From: Prochlorococcus marinus str. MIT 9401
Lineage (GTDB): Bacteria; Cyanobacteriota; Cyanobacteriia; PCC-6307; Cyanobiaceae
Direction: 5' to 3'
Length of the DNA stretch: 64,000 nucleotides
Assembly: GCF_000760095.1 (NCBI RefSeq)
Contig: NZ_JNAR01000016.1
Location: 62,001 to 126,000, forward strand
Numbering within the stretch: the first letter of the stretch is position 1; every line of letters begins with the position of its first letter. Below are positions 55,143-63,449 of the stretch, one piece after another. The notes under the pieces were generated by a model, which was not told where the DNA came from, did no database searches, and saw only the letters and a list, made by a program, of their open reading frames with translations. Both the position numbers and the translations under genes were made by a program.

Positions 55143-55421
55143 ATGTTATCTGAGATTTTTGCAGTTCTAGGCCAAACTTTATCAATTTATTCTTTCATAT
55201 TAATAATAAGAATTTTACTTACTTGGTTTCCTGGTATTGATTGGAGTAATGGTGTTTTATCTGCATTAACATCTATCACAGATCCCTATTTAAACATTTT
55301 CAGAGGTATTATTCCACCCATAGGAGGATTTGATATTTCTTCTTTATTAGCTTTTTTACTTTTAAATGTTATTCAAAATTTAATTACCAATCTCCAGTAT
55401 GCAACCTTAGGATATAACTGA
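55143..55421 (+). CDS. YggT family membrane protein
   Basis: 92 aa, two or three hydrophobic segments. Family marks: SFILIIRILLTWFPGIDW and LTSITDPYLNIFRGIIPPIGGFDISSLLAFLLLNVI. YggT/Ycf19 proteins are linked to membrane or chloroplast division-site and nucleoid organisation in phototrophs (known for plastid relatives); the role here is inferred. Sits after scpB, which fits a chromosome/division neighbourhood. Convergent with mazG with 2 nt between stops. Confidence 0.88.
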   Translation: MLSEIFAVLGQTLSIYSFILIIRILLTWFPGIDWSNGVLSALTSITDPYLNIFRGIIPPIGGFDISSLLAFLLLNVIQNLITNLQYATLGYN

Positions 55422-55423
55422 AT

Positions 55424-55753
55424 TTATCTATCGTCCCCAGAACCCCCTATCTTACCTTTAGCCGCCCTTAATTTTAATTTTTCAAGGTTTTCTATAGCAA
55501 CTTCCTCTAAATTGAAATTTAATTCTGTGCAAAGATTTGATATGTACCACAAAACATCTCCTATCTCTTTTTTAATACCTAATTTTGATTCATTATCAAA
55601 TTTTCCATTTTTATCTCTTATAACTTTTTTTACTTTTTCTGCCACCTCGCCAGCCTCTCCAACCAACCCAAGAGTTGGATAAATATTATTTGAACCTAAA
55701 TTTGGATATTGTGCAGTTTCTCGCGCTTTTTTCTGATAAGTTTTGAAATCCAT
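55424..55753 (-). CDS. MazG-like nucleotide pyrophosphohydrolase
   Basis: All-alpha NTP pyrophosphatase of 109 aa. Metal-binding pattern: LGLVGEAGEVAEKVKK (E-x-x-E) and KKEIGDVLWYISNLC (E-x-x-D). It is a single-domain form, as opposed to the 260-aa E. coli MazG. Likely removes non-canonical nucleotides; substrate not readable. Ends GGSGDDR. Single gene between yggT and pyk. Confidence 0.9.
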   Translation of the reverse strand: MDFKTYQKKARETAQYPNLGSNNIYPTLGLVGEAGEVAEKVKKVIRDKNGKFDNESKLGIKKEIGDVLWYISNLCTELNFNLEEVAIENLEKLKLRAAKGKIGGSGDDR

Positions 55754-55814
55754 AACTTAAATAACTAACTTTGGGTATGGTAAATTTATTTATATCTAGC
55801 AATATTATCTATAT

Positions 55815-57605
55815 ATGTCGAATATTGATTTAAAAAGAAGAACAAAAATAGTGGCTACTATTGGTCCTGCGACTCAATCTGAAGAGACAATAACAGATTT
55901 AATTAAAGCTGGAGTAACAACATTTAGATTAAATTTTTCACATGGAGATCATAAAGATCATGCTGAGAGAATTAAAACTATTAGAGAAGTATCAAAAAAG
56001 CTAGATATAGATATTGGAATATTACAAGATCTTCAAGGACCTAAAATAAGATTAGGGCGATTTAAAGATGGACCAGTAAAAGTTAAAAAGGGTGATAAAT
56101 TTACACTGACGTCGAATGAAGTTGAATGTACAAATACCATAGCAAATGTAACCTATGACAACCTTTCACAAGAAGTTAGCGAAGGAAAAAGAATACTTTT
56201 AGATGATGGCAAAATAGAAATGATCGTAGAAAAAGTAGATATAAAAGCTAATCTTTTAAAATGCCTAGTTACTGTTGGAGGCGTTCTATCCAACAATAAA
56301 GGTGTAAATTTCCCAGATGTTCAATTATCAGTAAAGGCATTAACAGAGAAAGATAAAGAGGATTTAAAATTCGGTTTATCTGAAGGAGTTGATTGGATAG
56401 CCCTAAGTTTTGTTAGAAATCCCTCCGATATAAACGAGATAAAAGATTTAATAAACAAAAATGGGCATTCAACTCCTGTAGTAGCAAAAATAGAAAAATT
56501 TGAAGCAATTGATCAAATTGATACAGTATTACCATTATGTGATGGGGTTATGGTTGCAAGAGGCGATTTGGGAGTAGAAATGCCCGCTGAAGAAGTTCCT
56601 CTTTTACAGAAGGAATTAATAAGAAAAGCTAATTCTTTAGGAATACCAATAATTACAGCGACTCAAATGCTTGATTCTATGGCTTCGAATCCAAGACCAA
56701 CTAGGGCCGAAGTTAGTGATGTTGCCAATGCGATTCTAGATGGAACTGATGCAGTAATGCTTTCAAACGAAACAGCAGTTGGCGATTATCCTGTAGAGGC
56801 AGTAGAAACAATGGCAACCATAGCAAGAAGAATTGAAAGGGATTATCCACTTAAAGCTATTGATAGCCATTTACCTAGTACGATCCCAAATGCTATTAGT
56901 GCAGCAGTTAGTAATATAGCCAGACAACTTGATGCAGGAGCAATAATCCCTTTAACAAAATCAGGTTCTACTGCTCGAAATGTAAGCAAATTCAGACCGC
57001 CAACACCTATATTGGCAACTACTACAGAAAGGAGTGTAGCTAGAAGATTGCAACTTGTTTGGGGAGTTACTCCCATAGTAGTTAAAAATGATGAAAGAAC
57101 AGCAAAAACATTTAGTTTAGCTATGCAAATTGCTCAGGAGATGGGAATCCTAAACCAAGGAGATTTAGTAGTACAAACTGCAGGAACATTAACTGGTATT
57201 AGCGGATCTACAGATTTAATAAAAGTAGGTTTAGTGAGGAAGATTGTTTCAAGAGGAATTTCAATAGGAGAAATAGGTGTCACTGGTAAAGCAAGAATAA
57301 TAAAAAATAATCTTGATATGTCCTTAATTTGTCCAGGAGAAATATTATTTGTTCCAGAGGAGTTAATGAAAAATATTCCACTTAGTAAAAATATAGCGGG
57401 TATTGTTACAAACCAAAATGTAAATGATGTTTACAGCTTGTTTAACAAAAATAATAAAAAAGTTTCTACAATTTGTAATTTAGATAATATTGATAATCAT
57501 CAAATTTGTAATGGTGACCTTATCACATTGCAACTTAATGAAGGTGTTATCTACATGGGGCAAATTGAAGACGATGAAGCAATAGATAAATATAAATATG
57601 TCTAG
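55815..57605 (+). CDS. pyk: pyruvate kinase with degenerate C-terminal PEP-utilising-like domain
   Basis: Final step of glycolysis. RRTKIVATIGPATQSEETI start, catalytic KIEKFEAIDQIDTVL (Lys), VMVARGDLGVEMP (metal site), ITATQMLDSMASNPRPTRAEVSDVANAILDGTDA, and the allosteric C domain to about residue 475. About 110 further residues form an extra domain like that of Bacillus pyruvate kinase, but the histidine motif (TSH) of that domain is not present (IAGIVTNQNVND instead). 596 aa. Overlaps the permease gene by 8 nt. Confidence 0.97.
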   Translation: MSNIDLKRRTKIVATIGPATQSEETITDLIKAGVTTFRLNFSHGDHKDHAERIKTIREVSKKLDIDIGILQDLQGPKIRLGRFKDGPVKVKKGDKFTLTSNEVECTNTIANVTYDNLSQEVSEGKRILLDDGKIEMIVEKVDIKANLLKCLVTVGGVLSNNKGVNFPDVQLSVKALTEKDKEDLKFGLSEGVDWIALSFVRNPSDINEIKDLINKNGHSTPVVAKIEKFEAIDQIDTVLPLCDGVMVARGDLGVEMPAEEVPLLQKELIRKANSLGIPIITATQMLDSMASNPRPTRAEVSDVANAILDGTDAVMLSNETAVGDYPVEAVETMATIARRIERDYPLKAIDSHLPSTIPNAISAAVSNIARQLDAGAIIPLTKSGSTARNVSKFRPPTPILATTTERSVARRLQLVWGVTPIVVKNDERTAKTFSLAMQIAQEMGILNQGDLVVQTAGTLTGISGSTDLIKVGLVRKIVSRGISIGEIGVTGKARIIKNNLDMSLICPGEILFVPEELMKNIPLSKNIAGIVTNQNVNDVYSLFNKNNKKVSTICNLDNIDNHQICNGDLITLQLNEGVIYMGQIEDDEAIDKYKYV

Positions 57606-58830
57606 GAATATCTCAATAAAAGAAGCCTTAGGCATGGCTACAAAAACATTAGTATCGAACAAATTGAGAAGTTCATTAACAATGTTGGGAATTATTATAG
57701 GAAATGCATCAGTTATTACACTTGTTGGACTTGGAAGAGGTGCTCAAACATTAGCAAAAAACCAATTAAGTAATTTAGGTGCCAATGTTTTATTCATTGT
57801 TCCCGGAAATAATGACACAAGAAGAAGAGGTATTTCATTTCCTAAAAACCTAGTTTTAGAAGATGCAGTAGCAATTAAGAATCAGGTACCAACAGTTAAA
57901 AAAGTTGCTCCTCAAATCTCTGCTAACGAAATAGTGCAATCAAATTCAAAAAGCCTAAATATATCAATTGCAGGAGTTACTCCTGAATTTCTTGAAGTAA
58001 GGAGTTTTGAAGTAGATAAGGGAAGATTTTTATCAAAAAGTGATGTTAATAGTGCAAGAAGTTATGTAGTAATAGGGCCTGATTTAAAAGATGAATTTTT
58101 TAGAGACGAATCTTCATCACTTGGAAAAAAAATCAGAATAAAGGATCATACTTATGAAATTATCGGAATATTAAAGCCAAAAGGTGCGGTATTTGGAAGC
58201 AATCAAGACAAAAATGCTTATATTCCATTAAGCACCATGGTGAATAGAATTACTGGGAAGGATCCTACATATGGTGTAAGTTTGAGCTTTATTAGTGTCG
58301 AAGCGATAAATAAAAATGCTACAAGTGCTGCTAAATTTCAAATTACTAACTTATTAAGGCAAAGACATAAAATAATGAGAGACGATGACTTTGCAGTTAG
58401 ATCGCAAGAAGATGCTCTTAATATAGTAACTAACATAACGAGTGGGCTTACTTTTTTATTGGCAGGTATTGGGGCAGTATCCTTAGTGGTTGGAGGCATA
58501 GGAATCATGAATATTATGCTTGTTTCTGTTAGCGAAAGAACTGAAGAGATTGGTCTAAGAAAAGCAATAGGAGCTAAACAGTCAGATATATTAATTCAAT
58601 TTTTAATTGAGGCGTTGATTTTATCTACCATTGGAGGATTAATAGGAACAACAACAGGATTATCAGGTGTTTTTCTCTTATCTCTGATAACACCACTTCC
58701 TGCATCTGTAGGAATTACTACAACTTTCTCTACAATGATTATTTCAGGTTCAATAGGTTTAATCTTTGGTGTTTTACCTGCAAAAAGAGCTTCTAAATTA
58801 GATCCAATTGTTGCATTGAGAAGTTTATAA
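57598..58830 (+). CDS. MacB/FtsX-type ABC transporter permease
   Basis: Membrane subunit of an ABC exporter of the MacB/LolC type, 410 aa. N-terminal helix after ATKTLVSNKLRSSLTMLGIIIGN, a large extracytoplasmic domain (about residues 50-270), then three helices at the C-terminus with VGGIGIMNIMLVSVSERTEEIGLRKAIGAK, the signature of the family. No partner ATPase gene or periplasmic adaptor is next to it, so the ATP-binding subunit must be elsewhere. Start lies inside the end of pyk. Confidence 0.9.
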   Translation: MSRNISIKEALGMATKTLVSNKLRSSLTMLGIIIGNASVITLVGLGRGAQTLAKNQLSNLGANVLFIVPGNNDTRRRGISFPKNLVLEDAVAIKNQVPTVKKVAPQISANEIVQSNSKSLNISIAGVTPEFLEVRSFEVDKGRFLSKSDVNSARSYVVIGPDLKDEFFRDESSSLGKKIRIKDHTYEIIGILKPKGAVFGSNQDKNAYIPLSTMVNRITGKDPTYGVSLSFISVEAINKNATSAAKFQITNLLRQRHKIMRDDDFAVRSQEDALNIVTNITSGLTFLLAGIGAVSLVVGGIGIMNIMLVSVSERTEEIGLRKAIGAKQSDILIQFLIEALILSTIGGLIGTTTGLSGVFLLSLITPLPASVGITTTFSTMIISGSIGLIFGVLPAKRASKLDPIVALRSL

Positions 58831-58845
58831 ATAGAATTTATAATC

Positions 58846-59415
58846 ATGCTCAATATTTACAAATTAATTGAGATATTAGTGAGTCTTCAATCACTAGTAA
58901 TTACTACAATGCTACCTGTTTATATTCGATTACCATTTATCGATAAATCTAGTAATATTTTTGAGATGCCTATCACATGGCAACTTCCAACAATGATTTT
59001 GCTAACACTTTTATTTCGCAAAAAAGTTGTTTTCATAGCATTATCTTTATATATAATTTTAGGATTATTTATATCTCCAGTCTTTCATCAAGGAGGTTCA
59101 ATAGGATATTTGCTCACTCCAAATTTTGGTTATTTATTGGGTGTATTTCCTTTAATACAAATAATTGATAATTTAAACAATAGAAATAAAATAAATGTTG
59201 GCAACTTTTTAAAAAATGGATTCATAGCAATATGTGCTATGCATGCGACTGGAATAGTTTACAATCTTTTACAAGTAATTTTTTACAGCCAATTTAATAT
59301 ATTTTTTTATAATTTAGGGAAATACTCAGTAGGTAAAATTGGATATCATTTTTTAACACTTTTTCCATTATTACTACTTATTAAGCCTTTAAAACGTTTA
59401 AAACATAACAAATAA
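58846..59415 (+). CDS. bioY: BioY-like biotin transporter S component
   Basis: Integral membrane substrate-binding unit of an energy-coupling-factor transporter, 189 aa, five or six helices. BioY-type pattern: MPITWQLPTMILLTLLF, LSLYIILGLFISPVFHQGGS, and LLTPNFGYLLGVFPLIQII (the glycine-rich GYLLGF block of BioY). The sequence is divergent, so specificity is tentative. Its stop codon overlaps the lspA start codon (shared A in TAATG). 15 nt after the permease gene. Confidence 0.8.
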   Translation: MLNIYKLIEILVSLQSLVITTMLPVYIRLPFIDKSSNIFEMPITWQLPTMILLTLLFRKKVVFIALSLYIILGLFISPVFHQGGSIGYLLTPNFGYLLGVFPLIQIIDNLNNRNKINVGNFLKNGFIAICAMHATGIVYNLLQVIFYSQFNIFFYNLGKYSVGKIGYHFLTLFPLLLLIKPLKRLKHNK

Positions 59416-59870
59416 TGATTACTAAAATACAAGCAAAGTTATATTTTTTATTTATAAGTGTTTTTATTATTCTAATAGATCAATTTACGAAATATTTAAT
59501 GATTTATAATAAAAAATTTATAAATAAAGATTTTCTTTTATTTAGATTAGACTTTGTAAAAAATTATGGAGCAGCGTTTAACATATTTAGTGGTAATAGA
59601 ATTTTTTTATCATTAATAAGTATTATTTTTTCAATATTACTTATTTATTTAATATATAGGAAAAATACTCTAAACCAACTTGATCTTTTTGCTTATAGCT
59701 TTATACTTGGCGGAACTATTGGTAATGGAATAGATAGAATTTTAAAAGGTTTTGTAATTGATTTTATAAATTTAAATATTATAAATTTTCCGGTATTTAA
59801 TATTGCTGATATATCTATTAATGTTGGGTTTATTTTTTTAATCTATAGAATATTTAGAAACAAACAATAA
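59415..59870 (+). CDS. lspA: lipoprotein signal peptidase
   Basis: Aspartyl membrane protease that cleaves prolipoproteins, such as the LptC-like lipoprotein in this window. 151 aa, four helices. Catalytic motifs: NYGAAFNIFSG, GGTIGNGIDRILKGFVIDFINL (first Asp) and FPVFNIADISINVGF (second Asp). Start and stop tightly coupled to bioY and, 1 nt later, to the DUF697 GTPase. Confidence 0.97.
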   Translation: MITKIQAKLYFLFISVFIILIDQFTKYLMIYNKKFINKDFLLFRLDFVKNYGAAFNIFSGNRIFLSLISIIFSILLIYLIYRKNTLNQLDLFAYSFILGGTIGNGIDRILKGFVIDFINLNIINFPVFNIADISINVGFIFLIYRIFRNKQ

Positions 59871-59871
59871 T

Positions 59872-61371
59872 ATGAATTACTTGAAATTTAAATATATAAA
59901 ATATATTATTTATATTTTATTTCTATATATTTTATTTGCGATATTAATAAGAACAGTCAATATTTATACGATTTTATTTTTAATAATAGTTATGTATATC
60001 TTTTATAACATTGATAAAAAACTTTTTAAAAAAATAGTTTTTAAAGTTATTTACAATAATAAAAAAAATGCGCTTTCATTCAAAAATACATATGGTGCTG
60101 CCAAGATAAGTTTGGAAGGGGTTGAGAAAATTAATAAAAAAATTAACGATAAAGTAAAAGTAGAATTGTTAAATTACCAAAAAAATAAACTAGAGGCCCA
60201 ATTAAGAACAGGAGATTATAACGTTACTCTGTTTGGAGCAGGTTCTTCAGGAAAAACATCGATAGCAAGATCTTTATTGAAAAATATTGTCGGACAAACA
60301 TCAGCAAAAATAGGGACCACAAAGCAAATTAATAGCTATAAAATTCGCATCCCAATCTTAAAAAGAAACATTAATATTGTGGATACTCCTGGTTTATTCG
60401 AACCATCTAAATTAGGAGAAGAAAGAGAAAAAGCGACGATTATACAAGCATCAAATTCTGATTTAGTTCTTTTTGTCTTAGATCAGGACATAAATAAATA
60501 CGAAAACTATTTAATTAAAGAATTATTGAAAATAGGAAAAAAAATAATAGTAGTTCTAAATAAATGTGATTTGAGGTCCAGAGATGAAAATAAACTCATC
60601 AAAGAAAATATAATTTCTATAACTTCCGCTAGAAAAAATAGAATATCAGTTGTTCAAACAATTGCGGTACCTCAACAATCTCCCTATATAAAATCAGATA
60701 CTTTAAATTTAATTCCAGAAGTAGGAAGTTTATTTAGAGAAATAATTGAAACGCTAGATAATAATGGTGAAGAATTATTGGCGGATAATATTCTTTTTCG
60801 TTCAAATAAGTTAGGTATTAAAAGTAAAAATTTCGTGCAAGAACAAAGGTATTTGATGTCAAATAAAGTGATTAATAAATATATGTGGATAACAGGAGGA
60901 GTTATACTAGTTAATCCACTACCCGCTGTTGATTTCCTAACTACTACCTCCGTAAACTTACAAATGATAATGGAACTATCAAAAATATATGAAATAAAGC
61001 TTACAAAAAAAGATGCAAAAGATTTGGCTAAATCACTACTAAGCGCATTGGCTAAACAAGGAATATTAAAAGGGGGTCTCGCCATTATTTCTCCTGCTTT
61101 AGCTACAAGCTTGACTAAAATAATATTGTCTAAATCTATACAATCAGTTACCGCAGGCTGGTTAATAAGAATAGTGGGATTAAGTTTAGTTGAATATTTT
61201 AAAAATGGGCAAGATTGGGGAGATGGAGGAATTCAAGAAGTAGTTGATAAGATTTATAGAATAAGTAAGAGAGAGGACATATTAAACAACTTCGTGAAAG
61301 AAGCTATTTCAAAAATTGAAATGAAAAAGTATTTTAAATCAAATAAAAGATTGCCTCCATTTACTAGGTAA
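59872..61371 (+). CDS. membrane-associated GTPase with DUF697 domain
   Basis: 499 aa. Two hydrophobic helices near the N-terminus (about residues 10-28 and 30-50). GTPase domain: P-loop LFGAGSSGKTSIARSLL near 118-134, switch 2 DTPGLFE near 171, and NKCDLRSRDE near 230. The C-terminal DUF697 region (about 325-450) has more hydrophobic stretches (YMWITGGVILVNPLPAVDFL, LLSALAKQGILKGGLAII). A Ras-like/Era-type GTPase tied to membranes; cellular role unknown. Follows lspA by 1 nt. Confidence 0.88.
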   Translation: MNYLKFKYIKYIIYILFLYILFAILIRTVNIYTILFLIIVMYIFYNIDKKLFKKIVFKVIYNNKKNALSFKNTYGAAKISLEGVEKINKKINDKVKVELLNYQKNKLEAQLRTGDYNVTLFGAGSSGKTSIARSLLKNIVGQTSAKIGTTKQINSYKIRIPILKRNINIVDTPGLFEPSKLGEEREKATIIQASNSDLVLFVLDQDINKYENYLIKELLKIGKKIIVVLNKCDLRSRDENKLIKENIISITSARKNRISVVQTIAVPQQSPYIKSDTLNLIPEVGSLFREIIETLDNNGEELLADNILFRSNKLGIKSKNFVQEQRYLMSNKVINKYMWITGGVILVNPLPAVDFLTTTSVNLQMIMELSKIYEIKLTKKDAKDLAKSLLSALAKQGILKGGLAIISPALATSLTKIILSKSIQSVTAGWLIRIVGLSLVEYFKNGQDWGDGGIQEVVDKIYRISKREDILNNFVKEAISKIEMKKYFKSNKRLPPFTR

Positions 61372-61501
61372 TATTGGATAATTGATCATTTAGATAAGTT
61401 CTAAAATCAAAGATAGTTATTAAGAGTAAGTAAGCAATACAAATAGCTATAGAGATAAACCCTGTTACTATTGCAATAATTTTTGGTCTACCCATATTCA
61501 T
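61364..61501 (-). CDS. small single-pass membrane protein, 45 aa
   Basis: MNMGRPKIIAIVTGFISIAI and onward: a short basic start (GRPK), one hydrophobic helix (about residues 8-31) and a short polar tail (FRTYLNDQLSNIT). The GRP-x-x-IAI-TG pattern resembles a small conserved membrane protein of marine cyanobacteria that I recall but cannot name. Start ATG at 61501; a second ATG two codons later is equally possible. Stop overlaps the convergent GTPase gene by 8 nt. Located 3 nt after the decarboxylase stop-side boundary. Confidence 0.65.
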   Translation of the reverse strand: MNMGRPKIIAIVTGFISIAICIAYLLLITIFDFRTYLNDQLSNIT

Positions 61502-61504
61502 TAG

Positions 61505-62890
61505 TTAAGCATCTAAAAGTCTCAAAAGTTCTTCAATATGAGATTCTTTTGTATTGTAATTTCCCATGACAACCCGTAAAAAATATTTGCCTTTAAATTT
61601 TGGTCTAGAAAGCATAAAATTATTGTTAATTAGTTCATTAATTTTAGTTTGAGTCCATGCATCAGAGTCTTTTGGCTCAAGTTCCTTTGGTAAGAATGAT
61701 ACAATATGAAGAGGACCTGAATATAAGTCAAATTTATTTTTACAGATATTTTTTATAAAAAAATCTTTTCTTTTTATTGATGAGTTTAATATATTTTCTA
61801 TTCCATTCAGACCTAAAAAACGTAACCCAAGCCATAGTTTAATAACCTCTGCAGGTCTAGAACCCTGTATGCCTATTTCTCCTCTATTTATGACATCTTC
61901 TTTAGATGATAGGTAAGGAAGTCCAGTAGAAAATGTATTTTCTAAAGTACTCATTTCTGAAACTAATAATAAAGATGATGTCTTTGTTATGCCAATTATT
62001 TTTTGAGGATTTATTGTTATGGAATTAGCCTGATTAATATTATTTAAACCTTCTATAGGAATTGAGGTTATGGCATAAATGCCTCCAATGGAGCCATCGA
62101 TATGAAGCCATATATTTCTTTCTTTGCATATTTCACTTATGTCTTTAATAGGATCAATTGCTCCTCTTACAGTTGTGCCTAGAGTGGCAACAATAGCGAA
62201 TATTTTTTTATTATCAATAAAACATCTATCTATAGTTTGTCTAAGATTTTGTATATCAATAATGCCGTTATTATCAGTTTTAATCCTGATAAGATTTGCT
62301 TCATCAAGACCCATTATTCTTATACATTTAATGAAGGAGGAATGAGCATCTTCACTAACAAGTAATACAGAATTGGGATCTGAACCTAATCCAGAATTAT
62401 GTCTAGCTGCTATAAGTGCATTCAAATTACTTAAAGTACCTCCGCTAGCTGCTATGCCTCCTGAAGAATCATTAAACCCTATTTTCTTTGCAAACCATTT
62501 ACATAATGATTCCTCAAGAAGAGTAATACTTGGAGATAACTCGTAAGCAAGAAGATTATTATTTAAACCAGCAGCAATTAAATCGCCTAAAATGGAAAAT
62601 ATCAAAGGGGGAGGATCCAGATGAGCTAAAGAGCCGGGATGAACTGGATTGAAAGAATTATTTAGTAGGGATTGAATATCAGAAAACAAATCTTCTGTAG
62701 AATTACCATCCTCATCAGGCATTAAGCACTTGAAATTCTCATCAAATGGTAATGGACCATATTTATCAGCTTTAGAGAACCAGTCACAAAGAATTTGAGT
62801 TGTTTTATTTAGGAGAGTAATTAAATTATCGTTAGTCCCTAAATACGAAGGGAAGTAAATATCTTTATTATTAATTAAATCTTCAGTCAT
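61505..62890 (-). CDS. group II pyridoxal-phosphate decarboxylase family protein
   Basis: 461 aa, group II decarboxylase fold (glutamate, tyrosine, aromatic or diaminobutyrate decarboxylases). Blocks: PVHPGSLAHLDPPPLIFSILGDL, GIAASGGTLSNLNALIAAR, ATLGTTVRGAIDPI, LHIDGSIGGIYAI with the Asp of the PLP site, and the PLP lysine in TINPQKIIGITK near residue 297 (NPHK-type). The C-terminus is short. Substrate cannot be read. Divergent from tadA. Confidence 0.9.
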   Translation of the reverse strand: MTEDLINNKDIYFPSYLGTNDNLITLLNKTTQILCDWFSKADKYGPLPFDENFKCLMPDEDGNSTEDLFSDIQSLLNNSFNPVHPGSLAHLDPPPLIFSILGDLIAAGLNNNLLAYELSPSITLLEESLCKWFAKKIGFNDSSGGIAASGGTLSNLNALIAARHNSGLGSDPNSVLLVSEDAHSSFIKCIRIMGLDEANLIRIKTDNNGIIDIQNLRQTIDRCFIDNKKIFAIVATLGTTVRGAIDPIKDISEICKERNIWLHIDGSIGGIYAITSIPIEGLNNINQANSITINPQKIIGITKTSSLLLVSEMSTLENTFSTGLPYLSSKEDVINRGEIGIQGSRPAEVIKLWLGLRFLGLNGIENILNSSIKRKDFFIKNICKNKFDLYSGPLHIVSFLPKELEPKDSDAWTQTKINELINNNFMLSRPKFKGKYFLRVVMGNYNTKESHIEELLRLLDA

Positions 62891-62933
62891 CAGATAAGAT
62901 ATCTACTAATAAGTTTATTATTAATATTGGTAA

Positions 62934-63449
62934 ATGAGGTATATTTTTGAAAATGTAAATAGTAATTATGATGAACAGAAAGAAAAAAATATTTTAAAAT
63001 ATACAAGATGGATGAACTCTATTTTAAGAAGATCAGAAGAAATTGGAAAAGTTGAGTTACCAATCTGTTCAATAATTTTAGATGAAAGAGGAAGATGTAT
63101 TGGAAGAGGAGTTAACAGGAGAAATTTGAATAATGATCCTTTAGGTCATGCTGAAATTATGGCTCTAAGGCAGGCATCTCTAATAAAAAATGATTGGAGA
63201 TTTAATGAATGTATTATCATCACAAATTTAGAACCATGTACAATGTGTGCATCGGCGCTTATTCAAGCAAGGATGGGTAAAGTTGTTTTTGGTGCCTACG
63301 ATAAGAAAAGAGGTGGATTAGGCGGCTCAATTGACTTGTCAAAGCATAAAAGTTCTCATCACAAAATGGAAATAGAAGGAGGTATTTTAGAAGACGAATG
63401 CAGTAAAATTTTACAATTATGGTTTAAAAAGTTGAGGACTCAAAAATAG
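62934..63449 (+). CDS. tadA: tRNA-specific adenosine deaminase family protein (TadA-like)
   Basis: Zinc deaminase making inosine-34 in tRNA-Arg. Zinc/catalytic motif HAEIMALRQA near residue 72 and PCTMCASALIQARMGKVVFGAYDKKRGGLGG near 101-131. C-terminus has the TadA-like VEGGILEDECSKILQLWFKKLR. The length of 171 aa matches E. coli TadA (167), with a 25-residue N-terminal extension that may start further in at Met27. A guanine/cytosine deaminase is possible, but the C-terminal helix favours TadA. Confidence 0.9.
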   Translation: MRYIFENVNSNYDEQKEKNILKYTRWMNSILRRSEEIGKVELPICSIILDERGRCIGRGVNRRNLNNDPLGHAEIMALRQASLIKNDWRFNECIIITNLEPCTMCASALIQARMGKVVFGAYDKKRGGLGGSIDLSKHKSSHHKMEIEGGILEDECSKILQLWFKKLRTQK

